Part shown: piece by piece, positions 1 to 8,684 of the stretch
How the letters are laid out: every line of letters starts with the position of its first letter
Numbering within the stretch: the first letter of the stretch is position 1
DNA from: a virus
IMG/VR virus record: IMGVR_UViG_3300023184_000094
Location: 1 to 64,000 of that record
Reading direction: 5' to 3' (one strand)
DNA: 64,000 nt
The notes under the pieces: generated by a model
What the model saw: only the letters and a program-made list of their open reading frames with translations
The model's database searches: none
Told to the model about the DNA's origin: nothing
Translations under genes and position numbers: made by a program

Positions 1-486
1 TTTACGTGTTTTAGCTTCAACAACTTGTTTCAAGATTTGAACGTTGATTCTGTTACCTGGTGTGCCTTCTAAAGTGCTTGTTGAAGCAGCTTTACCAGCT
101 GTTGTACCAGAGTAAGCAGTTGCAATTTTGAATGGACTTAGAGCTTCATCACCACCTACTGTGCTGTCGCCTGAAGTTGCTGTAACAGCATCTGCATAAC
201 GTACACGTAGTGTGTGGATTTGTGCTACTGGGCCAGTCATTGGTTGAACGCCGACGATTTCGTTAGCGATAACTGTTGGCATTACTCGACGAATTACTGG
301 AAGAATAACGCGGTTTAATGTAGCTACGTTACCTACTGCTGTAGCGCCACTAGTTGCTGTTTCCATCAAGTGCTTCTTCGTATTTTCTAAAATTACAGCC
401 ATTGTAGTTCTTTTCGAACCTTGTAGACCTTCTAACAGGGCGTCTTTGGTCTCTGTCCAACGGCCTTCTAATAGTTGGGTTGTCAT
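1..486 (-). CDS. 23: Major capsid protein gp23, N-terminal part (cut by window edge)
   Basis: This is the first 162 codons of the T4-type major capsid protein, which forms the hexamers of the prohead shell and is trimmed by the gp21 protease. The reading frame is open to the window edge, so the C-terminal part is missing. The stretch LPVIRRVMPTVIANEIVGVQ, followed by PMTGPVAQIHTLRVRY, is the signature region of T4 gp23 and its aquatic relatives. The start is the ATG at 486, preceded by an AAAGGAAA ribosome binding site. Its position directly after gp22 and gp21 on the same strand matches the T4 order 20-67-68-21-22-23. Confidence 0.95.
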   Translation of the reverse strand, partial: MTTQLLEGRWTETKDALLEGLQGSKRTTMAVILENTKKHLMETATSGATAVGNVATLNRVILPVIRRVMPTVIANEIVGVQPMTGPVAQIHTLRVRYADAVTATSGDSTVGGDEALSPFKIATAYSGTTAGKAASTSTLEGTPGNRINVQILKQVVEAKTRK

Positions 487-515
487 TTCTTATTTTCCTT
501 TAAAAAAAATTACTA

Positions 516-1610
516 CTATTTTAGCCCTGCTAAACGTCGAATTTCTACAACATTGTTGAGGGATTCTTCGTTTGTTTTAGCAGATTTATCACCTGTCACT
601 TCTACACGACTCTCAGCTAGTACAGCTTTTTCAGCTTTGACAGCTGGAGTGTTGTTTAGAACTGCTGGTAGATACTTGTCATATGCAGTTTGTAGTCTTT
701 CAGTCTGCACACTCTCGAGTAGGCTGCTCATTACTTCAGCTTTCTCTTTGTTTAATGTCTTAAGTAATCCATCAAGTTTTTCCTTACGGTTAATACTTTC
801 TGTGATTACGCGAACTTCACGGTTCTTAGATTCAACTAATGCTTCTTTTTCTGTAATTGCTTTTTGACTTTCAGCGATAATAGCATCTTTCTCTGCTAAT
901 ACTGCTTGAAGTTTTGCGAATTCTTTGTTCTCACTAAGATGAGTTCCAGCGAATTCTGTAGCAAATGCTTCAAATAAGCGACGACCGAACATGTTCTCAC
1001 GAGCAGTTTGGATGTCTTCTTTAAGTTGAGCTAATTCTGAGCCTAGATTGGTTGCCACTGCTTCCTTAACAAGTTTAGCACTGCGTTTAACAAAAGCACC
1101 TTGTAGTTCAGCTAATTTTTGTTTAGCTTCTGCAACAAGTTTAACTTTAGTTTCGACAACAGCTTGCTTGTCTTGGTCAAACTCTTTGATCTCTTCAGCT
1201 AGTGCATGGATAACAAATTTTTCTAGTTTAGCGATAGCTTCACTTTGAACTTTCTTATCTGTGCGTAGTTCTTTGATCTCTTCAGCTAATTTAGTAACCA
1301 TAAAGTCATTAAATTTGCCTGCGCTTTCAACCATGTGACGTTTAAATTTCACGCGGTCTTCTGTAAGAGCTTGTTTCTCTTCTGCGAACTCTTTGAGTTC
1401 AGAGCTGAGACTTTCAGTGACCATCTTGTCTAGAGCTTCAACCATTACATTTTTGTCGTGCTCATAGCGGCCAGCGAATTCTTCACGCAATTCTGCGCGA
1501 ATAACGTCACGTGCTTCAGTTAACTTTGATTCCCAAGCTTCATTTAATGCAGTTTGAGTTTCTTCGTTAATGATGCCACTATCTAACAATGGTTTGATAG
1601 CATCTAACAT
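516..1610 (-). CDS. 22: Prohead core scaffolding protein gp22
   Basis: A 364-residue protein made almost entirely of charged, heptad-like helices rich in Glu, Lys, Ala and Leu (for example ELKEFAEEKQALTEDR near residue 75 and KLAEEIKELRTDKK near residue 107), as expected for the coiled-coil scaffold that fills the T4 prohead and is destroyed by gp21 during maturation. T4 gp22 is shorter (about 270 residues). The segment MFGRRLFEAFATEFAGTHLS near residue 207 is the least repetitive part and resembles the conserved gp22 core. It lies between the protease and capsid genes, exactly where gene 22 is expected. Identity rests on both composition and position. Confidence 0.9.
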   Translation of the reverse strand: MLDAIKPLLDSGIINEETQTALNEAWESKLTEARDVIRAELREEFAGRYEHDKNVMVEALDKMVTESLSSELKEFAEEKQALTEDRVKFKRHMVESAGKFNDFMVTKLAEEIKELRTDKKVQSEAIAKLEKFVIHALAEEIKEFDQDKQAVVETKVKLVAEAKQKLAELQGAFVKRSAKLVKEAVATNLGSELAQLKEDIQTARENMFGRRLFEAFATEFAGTHLSENKEFAKLQAVLAEKDAIIAESQKAITEKEALVESKNREVRVITESINRKEKLDGLLKTLNKEKAEVMSSLLESVQTERLQTAYDKYLPAVLNNTPAVKAEKAVLAESRVEVTGDKSAKTNEESLNNVVEIRRLAGLK

Positions 1611-1619
1611 TACGATCTC

Positions 1620-2261
1620 CTATTTAATTTTCAAATCTTTGATAAGGCCTTTTACAGCTTCTCTTAGATATTTTTGTACCTTTTGATCTGCGCTGGCCTC
1701 TTTAGCCAATTCGAATACCTTACTGCCACCCTTCATATTCATCAGTCCTTCGTAAATCGCTGTTGGATAAGCATTTGGTGCGCTTGGTTGCGCAACTACA
1801 TCTACTGTGACTATTTCAAAGTCACTTACTCGGCCATCACCATCGCTCACGTTACCGCTACCACGAGATGAAACACCTAATTTTACTCCTGACTCCAGCA
1901 TTGTTGTTACCAACAATCCCATTGGAGTAGGAAGAATCTTTAATTTACCAAACCCATTAGGACCATCCATCCACATATCTGTAATCATATGTGAAACACG
2001 ATCTAAATTAATTTTCAAATCATCAGGGTGATCGACTTCGCCTAAGACGCTGTAACCACCCTTGATCTGTTCATTTAGTGTGCTAACGGCTTTTTCAATC
2101 TCATTTACAGGATATACACGCTCATTGTGGTTTTTAACGCCACCTTGGATGAATATACCTTTCATGTAAAGATTCTTACCTTTGCCGTCAGCTGTGCCTT
2201 CAGTGATAACTTCCATGCGGGCTGCGTCAAATGTTAAGTTCTCTTTAAGATAAAATGCCAT
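1620..2261 (-). CDS. 21: Prohead core protease gp21
   Basis: A 213-residue serine protease of the T4 gp21 (peptidase U9-like) family. It cleaves scaffold, core and capsid proteins during head maturation. The likely catalytic His lies in GEVDHPDD (His78) and the likely catalytic Ser in GVSSRGSG (Ser131/132), the two most conserved blocks of this family. The N-terminal segment NHNERVYP is also typical. Its size matches T4 gp21 (212 residues). It lies 9 nt downstream of the preceding gene on the same strand and just upstream of gp22, so it belongs to the head assembly operon. Confidence 0.95.
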   Translation of the reverse strand: MAFYLKENLTFDAARMEVITEGTADGKGKNLYMKGIFIQGGVKNHNERVYPVNEIEKAVSTLNEQIKGGYSVLGEVDHPDDLKINLDRVSHMITDMWMDGPNGFGKLKILPTPMGLLVTTMLESGVKLGVSSRGSGNVSDGDGRVSDFEIVTVDVVAQPSAPNAYPTAIYEGLMNMKGGSKVFELAKEASADQKVQKYLREAVKGLIKDLKIK

Positions 2262-2274
2262 TATAGTTTCCTAA

Positions 2275-3183
2275 TTATCTAGCTTTAACTGGACTAACTT
2301 TGTTAATTGGGCGACTACCGTCTGCACCAGCTAGTTTACCTTCTTGACCACCTTGTTGTGCTTCTTTAGTTTTAAATGCTGTTTTACCTGCATTTGCACC
2401 TGGTTTGTTTTGTGGGTTGCTTACTAGTGTACCTTTTGGTTTTTCGCTAGCTGCAGGACGTGTGCCGTCTTGATCAGCTGTGCCACCTTTACTAAATGCT
2501 GCTGTGCCGCCCATGTCATTCTTACCAGCTACAACAGACTTAGTGTTTTTACCACCTGATGCTGGAGTTTTAGCACCTGTGCCTGCCATTTTGCCTTCTG
2601 AACCTTGACCTGTGTCAGCTACTTTTTCTACGTATTCGCGAACGATAGTTTCATCTAACTCGTCTTCAGCTTCTACTTCAGCGTCTTCTTCTTCTTCTTT
2701 GTCTTCAGCTTCGTAGAATTCTTCGTTACCTACTTCTTCTTCGCCGCCTAATTCTTCTGAACCTTCGTCACCGTGGATGCCTGGCATTTCGTGTTCTTCG
2801 TGTTCTTCGCCAGCCATTAGTGCGTCAAATTCCGCTTTTAATTCGTCTAATGCTGATTCTAAATCATCAACACGTGCTTCAACACCTTCTTCTTCACCGT
2901 GTTCTTCACCTGAAAGTTCGTCAGCATCAAAAGCACCAACTTCTTCGTCAGAACCTTCTTCGCCTTCTTCTTCCTCTTCGCTGATACCTTGTTCGTCCAT
3001 TTGAACGTCTTGTACCATGTCTTCAACTTGGTTACCACCAACTTCATCTAGGTCTTCTTCAGCTACTAGGTTTTCGTAAATATCACGTGATTTTTCCACA
3101 ACGATTTCGTGGAACAATTCGCGAGCTTTGTCTGTCTCATCGTTGATGATGAATTCGACTAATTGTTCGTATTTGTTGTTCAT
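2275..3183 (-). CDS. Acidic prohead core protein (gp67/gp68 position)
   Basis: A 302-residue protein with three parts. An N-terminal helix-rich region (residues 1-40, including VVEKSRDIYENL) resembles prohead core proteins of aquatic T4-like phages. The centre (about residues 45-185) is extremely acidic, with long Glu/Asp runs. The C-terminal third is Gly/Lys/Ala-rich, low in complexity and basic. It lies between the portal and protease genes, where T4 has the small internal core proteins gp67 and gp68, but it is much longer than either. A good AAGGAG ribosome binding site precedes the ATG. I infer that it is an internal head protein, probably processed by gp21; the exact T4 counterpart cannot be decided from sequence. 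Confidence 0.75.
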   Translation of the reverse strand: MNNKYEQLVEFIINDETDKARELFHEIVVEKSRDIYENLVAEEDLDEVGGNQVEDMVQDVQMDEQGISEEEEEGEEGSDEEVGAFDADELSGEEHGEEEGVEARVDDLESALDELKAEFDALMAGEEHEEHEMPGIHGDEGSEELGGEEEVGNEEFYEAEDKEEEEDAEVEAEDELDETIVREYVEKVADTGQGSEGKMAGTGAKTPASGGKNTKSVVAGKNDMGGTAAFSKGGTADQDGTRPAASEKPKGTLVSNPQNKPGANAGKTAFKTKEAQQGGQEGKLAGADGSRPINKVSPVKAR

Positions 3184-3242
3184 TATGAACTCCTTAAAAA
3201 TTAATATTAAATCCGGACTAATACTTGAATAGAACTGTATTA

Positions 3243-3258
3243 TGTTTATATATTTACA
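3243..3258 (-). promoter_or_regulatory. Probable late promoter for the core/protease/capsid genes
   Basis: On the minus strand this stretch holds two overlapping one-mismatch copies of the T4 late octamer TATAAATA (TGTAAATA at 3251-3258 and TATAAACA at 3243-3250), 60-75 nt upstream of the acidic core protein start at 3183. It lies in a 131-nt gap, the largest in this head operon. Assignment rests on motif match and position only. Confidence 0.5.
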
Positions 3259-3314
3259 TAATATTTTGGAAAGGGGGGTTAAATGCTATGTTTTTGAATC
3301 GTTTTGACAGATAA

Positions 3315-3539
3315 CTACATCATTGGTGCTTCAGCTGCAGGTACCTTATATTGATCTTGCACTGTTTCTAGTTTTTTCTCGTGTTCTAACTTACGCACAT
3401 CATTCATGATACGTAGGCGATTCAGCTGTTTTAGTGTGAGCTTGGTCTTGCGTAGGTCGCTGAGTTTGAGTGTGGTATTATCGTCTTTTTCAGTGCGATA
3501 ACCATCCGTTTCTTGTTCAAATACTTCTAGTAGGTTCAT
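3315..3539 (-). CDS. Small conserved prohead-region protein (gp67-like position)
   Basis: A 74-residue, highly charged helical protein with a conserved middle (LRKTKLTLKQLNRLRIMNDV) and an Ala/Pro-rich tail (KVPAAEAPMM). Short proteins of this type are common between the portal and protease genes of aquatic T4-like phages, where T4 encodes the core protein gp67. The frame can be extended by five codons to a TTG at 3554, but I prefer the ATG at 3539 because it is a standard start and the extension only fills the gap to the portal stop codon. Function is inferred from position: probably a prohead core or portal-assembly component. Confidence 0.7.
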   Translation of the reverse strand: MNLLEVFEQETDGYRTEKDDNTTLKLSDLRKTKLTLKQLNRLRIMNDVRKLEHEKKLETVQDQYKVPAAEAPMM

Positions 3540-3557
3540 AAGTTTATTTACCAAATA

Positions 3558-5279
3558 TTACAAACCTAGGCTGCCGCCTGGAGCGGCTGCTGGATTACCT
3601 ACCGTATCTGGTTGTCCTGGACCCGGTTGTCCTCCAAGGTCTGCGCCTGGCATACCCGGTGCTGGTGCTAGATTATCCATGTCTTGCTGTATGCCCGCTG
3701 TGCTGACACCTACTGCACGCAAGCCAGCTTCTGGAGCTTCTGTGTCCTGCACCTTGCCGTTTTCTTCTGCCCATAGTTCATCATTGCGTGTCATTTCTTC
3801 TTCGCTGAGATCTAGATAACGCTCAAGTAAGAAACGTTTTGAAAGATAAGGCACTGGTTCTAACTGCACGAATGTATTAATACGCACTTGATCGACTTCT
3901 GCTTGGCGGTATTTGGCAAAGTTCTGTGGCTCATTGAAACGCAATTCAAATAGAGCATTGTCAATATTGATGCCTCTCCAGCGCATGAACATCTTAAATT
4001 CCATGTCTAGTTTTTCTGCGATCAGTGTTTGTAAGCGCATACAGTATTGGTTAAAGCGCCACTCTTGGATCAGTGCTGTAGTAGTCTTACCATCGCTGTA
4101 GGTTCTTTCGCTGTCATCATTGCCTGTGGGCAAGTAGCTTGACGGAATACGTAGACCGCGGAACATCTTGTTGGTAAAGTAGCGTAGGTCAGTGATCTCA
4201 CCAAGGTTTTGACCACCTGGGAATACTTCCACACTGGATCCACGTCCTTCTGCTGTCACGGGGAAGAAGTAGTCTTCGTTAGTTGATAGTGGATTATATG
4301 TAGCATCCATCATGTTCTGTCCGCCACCAGTTTGTGTAGGAATCCTACGTTGATGGATTTCATTTTTAATACGATCAACATAGGCCATGGCCAAGTGTGT
4401 GGGCATGTTACCTACGTCAATCTTAAAGATACGACGTTCCGGAGCACGTTGTATGCGATAGATTAGGATAGCATCTTCTAATAGTTCTTTTTGTTTGAAT
4501 ATCTTGAAAATACTTTCTAATACTGAGTTACCAAATGGCCAGTTTAAGTCTAGGCCTTCTGTCAATGATATATGCACTACATGTTCTGCGTCAATCACTG
4601 CTTCGTTCTGTGCATGACCAAAACGGCTACCACCACTGTAAGGACTCTGTGGTTGCACATAAGCGCCGCTGGGTCCACCTACCTGTGGGTGATTGATAAA
4701 TGTATCACTGGAACTCAATGCAGTGGCTGTCAAGTTCATAAAGTTGATGTTTAGATCTTTGATGACATACTGCTCTGGTTTCTTACCTTCAGCTTCGTTG
4801 ACAATAACTTTAGTAACTTTGAACATCTCTGTCCAAAATAGTTTAAATGTTTCCGGATCACGTAGGAATACCTGATCGCCATACTTGATAGTATTGCGGA
4901 ATAGTTTAAACAAGCGTTTGTTAAGATCGTTTAAGCTGACCCATTGTTGTAGCTGTTCACGGATGATTTTTACTTCGTTGTCTGTTGGATCTTCTTTGAA
5001 GAATAGATCAAAGCCTGTGCCGTTTTCGTTATTAGTCTGTGTGCTGAACTCTGCGATGATATCTAAGGCCGCGTTTACTTCGCTGTCCATGTCCATCTGT
5101 TCATATTGATTATAGCGTTCTGTACGGTTTGGGTGACCGATGTAGACTTCTGGTAGTTGACTAGCAAAATTACGATAACCAGCATCTGGTAGGTTATTGA
5201 CCCCATTGCTGCCATTGATCGGACTCATTAAACCACTAACATTTGGGTTAGCAGTTTTGAAATATTTTTTCCATGCCAT
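3558..5279 (-). CDS. 20: Portal vertex protein gp20
   Basis: A 573-residue portal protein. It forms the dodecameric ring at the head-tail vertex, nucleates prohead assembly and is the channel for DNA packaging. The segment ILIYRIQRAPERRIFKIDVG (about residue 274) is the hallmark of T4-type portals. Conserved DMDSEVNAALDIIAEF near residue 63 and RGLRIPSSYLP near residue 381 support it. Length is close to T4 gp20 (524 residues), with a Pro/Gly-rich C-terminal tail (residues 530-573) added. It is the first gene of the head operon behind a perfect late promoter, with the core, protease, scaffold and capsid genes following. Confidence 0.97.
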   Translation of the reverse strand: MAWKKYFKTANPNVSGLMSPINGSNGVNNLPDAGYRNFASQLPEVYIGHPNRTERYNQYEQMDMDSEVNAALDIIAEFSTQTNNENGTGFDLFFKEDPTDNEVKIIREQLQQWVSLNDLNKRLFKLFRNTIKYGDQVFLRDPETFKLFWTEMFKVTKVIVNEAEGKKPEQYVIKDLNINFMNLTATALSSSDTFINHPQVGGPSGAYVQPQSPYSGGSRFGHAQNEAVIDAEHVVHISLTEGLDLNWPFGNSVLESIFKIFKQKELLEDAILIYRIQRAPERRIFKIDVGNMPTHLAMAYVDRIKNEIHQRRIPTQTGGGQNMMDATYNPLSTNEDYFFPVTAEGRGSSVEVFPGGQNLGEITDLRYFTNKMFRGLRIPSSYLPTGNDDSERTYSDGKTTTALIQEWRFNQYCMRLQTLIAEKLDMEFKMFMRWRGINIDNALFELRFNEPQNFAKYRQAEVDQVRINTFVQLEPVPYLSKRFLLERYLDLSEEEMTRNDELWAEENGKVQDTEAPEAGLRAVGVSTAGIQQDMDNLAPAPGMPGADLGGQPGPGQPDTVGNPAAAPGGSLGL

Positions 5280-5291
5280 AGTATTAATCTC

Positions 5292-5306
5292 TAGTGTGAT
5301 ACACTA
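5292..5306. repeat. Inverted repeat in the portal gene leader
   Basis: A perfect 6-bp inverted repeat (TAGTGT and ACACTA around GAT) sits directly downstream of, and overlaps by two bases, the minus-strand late promoter of gene 20. It would form a small hairpin at the 5' end of the portal mRNA or could be a protein-binding half-site pair. No T-run follows, so it is not a standard terminator. Confidence 0.35.
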
Positions 5307-5312
5307 TTTATA
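5305..5312 (-). promoter_or_regulatory. T4-type late promoter of the portal gene
   Basis: Minus-strand TATAAATA, an exact match to the T4 late promoter octamer recognised by gp55-bound RNA polymerase, 26 nt upstream of the gp20 ATG at 5279. The presence of a gp55 gene in this window supports the reading. Confidence 0.8.
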
Positions 5313-5316
5313 GTCT

Positions 5317-7443
5317 TTAATAGCTATGCTGTAATATTCCTGATGTTAGATTGTTGTTTTGTTTCATTGCTCGGACCAAATCTTGTATCGCTGAGTAGGT
5401 TTGACTGTGTCCATTTTTGATTTCATCAACCATTGATTGGATAGACGATTGCGATGAATCAGCAGATCCAGCCGTTTGTTGTTTGATCTCTACAGGAACC
5501 GATTTACCATCTGGTAATGGGATAACTGCTTCTGTTCCGTGTAATACTGCTTGATATCCGCTGTTAGGTCCAGCAGTAACACCACCAAAGGCCATCTGTG
5601 GAACATCAATGCCTTTCATACGTTCTTCGTAGATGTTTTTGTGATTGGTTTGAGGCGCACCAAATGCCTTGCGCAGGTTTTCGTCGTATTTGCGTGCTTT
5701 GGCTGCATCTTCTGCTGACATTTCTGCAATTTCAGCTTCACGTTTTTGTTTTACTTCCATTGCACGTTTATCTTGAGCCATCTGATATTCAGCTAGGCCA
5801 CCATATTGTTTTTTGTATTCTTCTAAAGCAGCTTTTTCTGCAGCGGCTTTTTCTGGTGATGGGCCACTGACTGCCTCAATAGCATCACCAATCATCTTCA
5901 TTGTCTGTGCGTTGACTTTCTCTAAAAGTTTAGCATAAGTATCAAGATTTTTATTAACTTTAGTTTCCATCAACACTTGGAATTGTTTAGTAGAGTCGTA
6001 TAACGCAGCTGTTTTTGTGCTCAAATCATCTGTAGCATTGGCCTGTGCTTCGTTAGCTTCTTGTGATTTTTTAGCGGCATTAACATCTGGATCAGGACCA
6101 TATGCGGCCATAAATTTATTACTGATATCGGCCATACCGCTAGCTGTACCTTGAACACCTGCCACTGCGGCTCGGTCGATCGCTTCAGTAAACTTACCTT
6201 GTGATGTGGCTATCTTTTTAGCGGCAGTCCTAGCCTGTTCGTCAGTGAATGTTGCAATATCAGTATTACCAGCTTTGACCTGCTCACCAACACTTTTGAC
6301 CATGTCAACCATGGCTTTGTTGGCTGCGATTTTTGGATCAGTGATATTACCAAACGTTAGATACTGTGTTAATGCTGCTTGGACTTCAGGACCGGCTTTG
6401 CTTAATACTGAGTTGGCACTCATGAATGCAGTTTTTTGATCACCAGTGAGTTTAGTCATCAACGCACCACGCTGTGCTTCAGCACGAGCACGTTCCATTA
6501 ATTTCTTAGCATCCTGCCCTGTGATGTCTGCGATAACTTTTAAATCTGTTGCGTATTTTCTTGTACCTTCTGCAATCTCTTTATCGCTCATAGCACGCAG
6601 TTTGCCTGCGGCCTGCATATTAGCCATAAAACTGGTCATCACAGCACCTTGTTCTTCATAGGTATAACCCATTTTAAACATTTCAGTGCGTAGGTTTTGT
6701 CCACTCTTACCTATCGTTTTAGCCGCTGATCCTAGTCCTTCAGCTAGTCGCTGTGCGGCATCGCCACCCGACAATCCAAATTTGTTTAATTCTTCTTTAT
6801 TTTTTGCTACTATAGCGGAGAAATCTTTAATACCCAACCCCGCAGCATGTGCAACGTCAGACATCTGTTGCATACCACCAGAGAAACTGGCTCCAACTTT
6901 GTTATAACTCTGCAGAGCATCGACGTTTTTCTGTAGTTGATCAGCAAAAACATTATTAGCGGCTTTGAGTAGTTCTTGTGCTAGTTTTGCGGCTGCGCTG
7001 GCTGCTTCACCCACAAACGGAATTGCTTTAGCCAGACCTTGTGCAAAGTCACCAACTACGTCAATACCGGTGTTGATTAAATCACGGCCAGCTTTGATAG
7101 GATTATCTGCTATATCTGCATAGTTGGTCATGAACTTGACAGCAACTGCGGTTGCAGTGACACCAAGATTTTTTAAACTAGACATTGCCGCATCACCAGC
7201 GGCTGCCCAACCAACACTGATCTTAGTCAGATCTTCTGCAGCATCTTTAGCACCTTTGGCAAGATCTTTGGTACTCTTAGCCGCATCTTGACTAGCTTTG
7301 TTTTGTGGGTTAGCACCAGCTTTACCAGACATGGCTTTCTGGGCTGCCTGCATCGCTTCTAATATGCTACGTAAGGTTTCCTCGCTGGCAGCATTTTCCG
7401 CTTCAACGGTTCCGAATCCTGGTATGTCAACTTTTACGGCCAT
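5317..7443 (-). CDS. Tail tape measure protein (gp29-like position)
   Basis: A 708-residue Ala/Lys-rich, mostly helical protein. It would fill the tail tube, set its length and be ejected ahead of the DNA. Residues 125-180 (for example FVGEAASAAAKLAQELLKAA) form a hydrophobic Ala-rich helical region of the kind seen in tape measure proteins. The segment near residue 635 (AFGGVTAGPNSGYQAVLHGT, then EAVIPLPDGKSVPVEI) is a motif repeatedly found near the end of tape measure proteins of aquatic myoviruses. It is longer than T4 gp29 (590 residues). It lies downstream of no other gene on its strand, and its divergent neighbour is hub gene 26, which fits a tail role. Confidence 0.8.
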   Translation of the reverse strand: MAVKVDIPGFGTVEAENAASEETLRSILEAMQAAQKAMSGKAGANPQNKASQDAAKSTKDLAKGAKDAAEDLTKISVGWAAAGDAAMSSLKNLGVTATAVAVKFMTNYADIADNPIKAGRDLINTGIDVVGDFAQGLAKAIPFVGEAASAAAKLAQELLKAANNVFADQLQKNVDALQSYNKVGASFSGGMQQMSDVAHAAGLGIKDFSAIVAKNKEELNKFGLSGGDAAQRLAEGLGSAAKTIGKSGQNLRTEMFKMGYTYEEQGAVMTSFMANMQAAGKLRAMSDKEIAEGTRKYATDLKVIADITGQDAKKLMERARAEAQRGALMTKLTGDQKTAFMSANSVLSKAGPEVQAALTQYLTFGNITDPKIAANKAMVDMVKSVGEQVKAGNTDIATFTDEQARTAAKKIATSQGKFTEAIDRAAVAGVQGTASGMADISNKFMAAYGPDPDVNAAKKSQEANEAQANATDDLSTKTAALYDSTKQFQVLMETKVNKNLDTYAKLLEKVNAQTMKMIGDAIEAVSGPSPEKAAAEKAALEEYKKQYGGLAEYQMAQDKRAMEVKQKREAEIAEMSAEDAAKARKYDENLRKAFGAPQTNHKNIYEERMKGIDVPQMAFGGVTAGPNSGYQAVLHGTEAVIPLPDGKSVPVEIKQQTAGSADSSQSSIQSMVDEIKNGHSQTYSAIQDLVRAMKQNNNLTSGILQHSY

Positions 7444-7455
7444 GGGTTTTTATCC

Positions 7456-7488
7456 AATAAATACACAAAGTATATACATATATTTATG
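7456..7488. promoter_or_regulatory. Divergent pair of late-type promoters between tape measure and gene 26
   Basis: The 58-nt divergent gap holds AATAAATA on the plus strand (7456-7463) and CATAAATA on the minus strand (7481-7488), each one mismatch from TATAAATA. The plus copy would serve gene 26 (ATG 7502) and the minus copy the tape measure gene (ATG 7443). A GGAG ribosome binding site at 7488-7491 precedes gene 26. Confidence 0.5.
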
Positions 7489-7501
7489 GAGATCAAAATC
7501 A

Positions 7502-8344
7502 ATGGAAAAACCTAACAATAATCCTCTGTTTAAGCATTTTAGGCAGCCAGCAATTTACCTAAAACTGCCTAGCCAAGGTAAGTTTTATCCAGCCAATAGT
7601 TTAGATATTTCGGTAACCGGTGATGTTCCTATCTACCCAATGACTGTCAAAGATGAATTAACACTAAAGACTCCAGATGCACTGATGAATGGTTCAGGCA
7701 TGGCTGAAGTTATCCGTAGCTGCTGTCCAGCACTAAAAGATCCGTGGGTCATTCCTGCTGTGGATCTTGATGCTATCTTTATTGCTATCCGTTTAGCCAG
7801 TTACGGAACTACCATGGAGATCACTACTGCTTGCCCACATTGTAAAGAATCAAATGACCACGGCGTAAATTTAACCACATTGTTAGAAAATATCACTCCT
7901 GCAAATTACAATGATCAGCCAAGGATTGACAATTTAATTTTTAAATTTAAACCACAAAGCTATAAAGATATTAATTTAATGAATATCGCCACATTTGAAG
8001 AACGTAGGTTAGTTAATAACGTGCTCAGCAGTGAACTAGCAGACGATGAGAAGAAACGCTTGTTTGATGAAAGTTTTAAGAAAATCACAGAACTAAATGT
8101 CAGCATGTTGATCAGCTGTATCGAAAGCATAACAGTAGATGGTAACACAGTAGCTGATGAAATTCAAATTAGAGAATTTCTAGATAATACCAGCAGAACT
8201 ATTTTTGCTGAGATCAAAGATAAAATCCAAGAACTGATGAATCGCAATAAAATACAACCTATTTCTGTAGTCTGCGATAATCAAGAATGTGCAAAGGAAT
8301 ACACTACCGATCTAGTGTTTGACCAAGCAAATTTTTTCGAATAA
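7502..8344 (+). CDS. 26: Baseplate hub subunit gp26-like protein
   Basis: A 280-residue protein of the T4 baseplate hub family (gp26/gp51-type). The N-terminal part, FRQPAIYLKLPSQGKFYP then YPMTVKDELTLKTPDALMNG, is the conserved signature found in many T4-like phages. Two cysteine pairs, CPHC at about residues 111-114 and CDNQEC at about 258-263, could bind zinc. The frame is open further upstream into the tape measure gene on the opposite strand, but the ATG at 7502 has a GGAG ribosome binding site 10 nt before it and starts the conserved sequence. The product would act in assembly of the central hub that initiates the tail tube. Confidence 0.85.
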   Translation: MEKPNNNPLFKHFRQPAIYLKLPSQGKFYPANSLDISVTGDVPIYPMTVKDELTLKTPDALMNGSGMAEVIRSCCPALKDPWVIPAVDLDAIFIAIRLASYGTTMEITTACPHCKESNDHGVNLTTLLENITPANYNDQPRIDNLIFKFKPQSYKDINLMNIATFEERRLVNNVLSSELADDEKKRLFDESFKKITELNVSMLISCIESITVDGNTVADEIQIREFLDNTSRTIFAEIKDKIQELMNRNKIQPISVVCDNQECAKEYTTDLVFDQANFFE

Positions 8345-8349
8345 GGCTT

Positions 8350-8568
8350 TTGTCACTCAGCGTTGAGGAAATTACTGCAATGATCGAGCAGTTAGAAAAA
8401 GAGACAAAAGCCATGCGCACCGAGATCCTAAAACTCTGCTGGTACATGCGAGGGGCCTTAAGCTATGAAGAAGGCATGCTACTAAGCTTCGTCGATCGAG
8501 ATATCATATCCTCTATAATCAAAGACAATATGGAAACAACTCAGAAGTCGGGCCTGCCTTTCTTTTAA
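8350..8568 (+). CDS. Small conserved protein downstream of hub gene 26
   Basis: A 72-residue predicted helical protein starting at TTG (8350), five bases after the gene 26 stop codon, with AAGG just upstream; a later ATG at 8380 would remove ten residues. The sequence EEITAMIEQLEKETKAMRTE, then LCWYMRGALSYEE, resembles a small protein often found next to gene 26 in aquatic T4-like phages. The close spacing indicates translational coupling, and a role in hub or tail assembly is likely (T4 has gene 51 here), but the protein is far shorter than T4 gp51 and no direct function can be read from it. Confidence 0.65.
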   Translation: MSLSVEEITAMIEQLEKETKAMRTEILKLCWYMRGALSYEEGMLLSFVDRDIISSIIKDNMETTQKSGLPFF

Positions 8569-8627
8569 GATTGTAGTTATCCAAAAGTTCTAACCATTAA
8601 CTACCTGTATTAAACTTTGCCTACGAC

Positions 8628-8635
8628 TCTAAATA
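8628..8635 (+). promoter_or_regulatory. Possible late promoter for the small membrane protein
   Basis: TCTAAATA, one mismatch from the late octamer TATAAATA, 50 nt upstream of the ATG at 8685 in a 116-nt non-coding gap. An exceptionally good ribosome binding site (AAAGGAGGT) follows. The promoter call rests on the motif only. Confidence 0.4.
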
Positions 8636-8684
8636 GATTACCCATTGCGGAAACGTAGTGTTGGTTTTAAAGGAGGTCCAGATA

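Noticed and set aside
516-3183. Plus-strand reading frames across the head genes
   Set aside because: They are antisense shadows of scaffold, protease and core genes; low-complexity minus-strand coding sequence produces long open frames on the other strand.
7298-7501. Longer N-terminus for gene 26
   Set aside because: The in-frame extension runs antisense through the tape measure gene, and the good ribosome binding site and conserved sequence begin at 7502.
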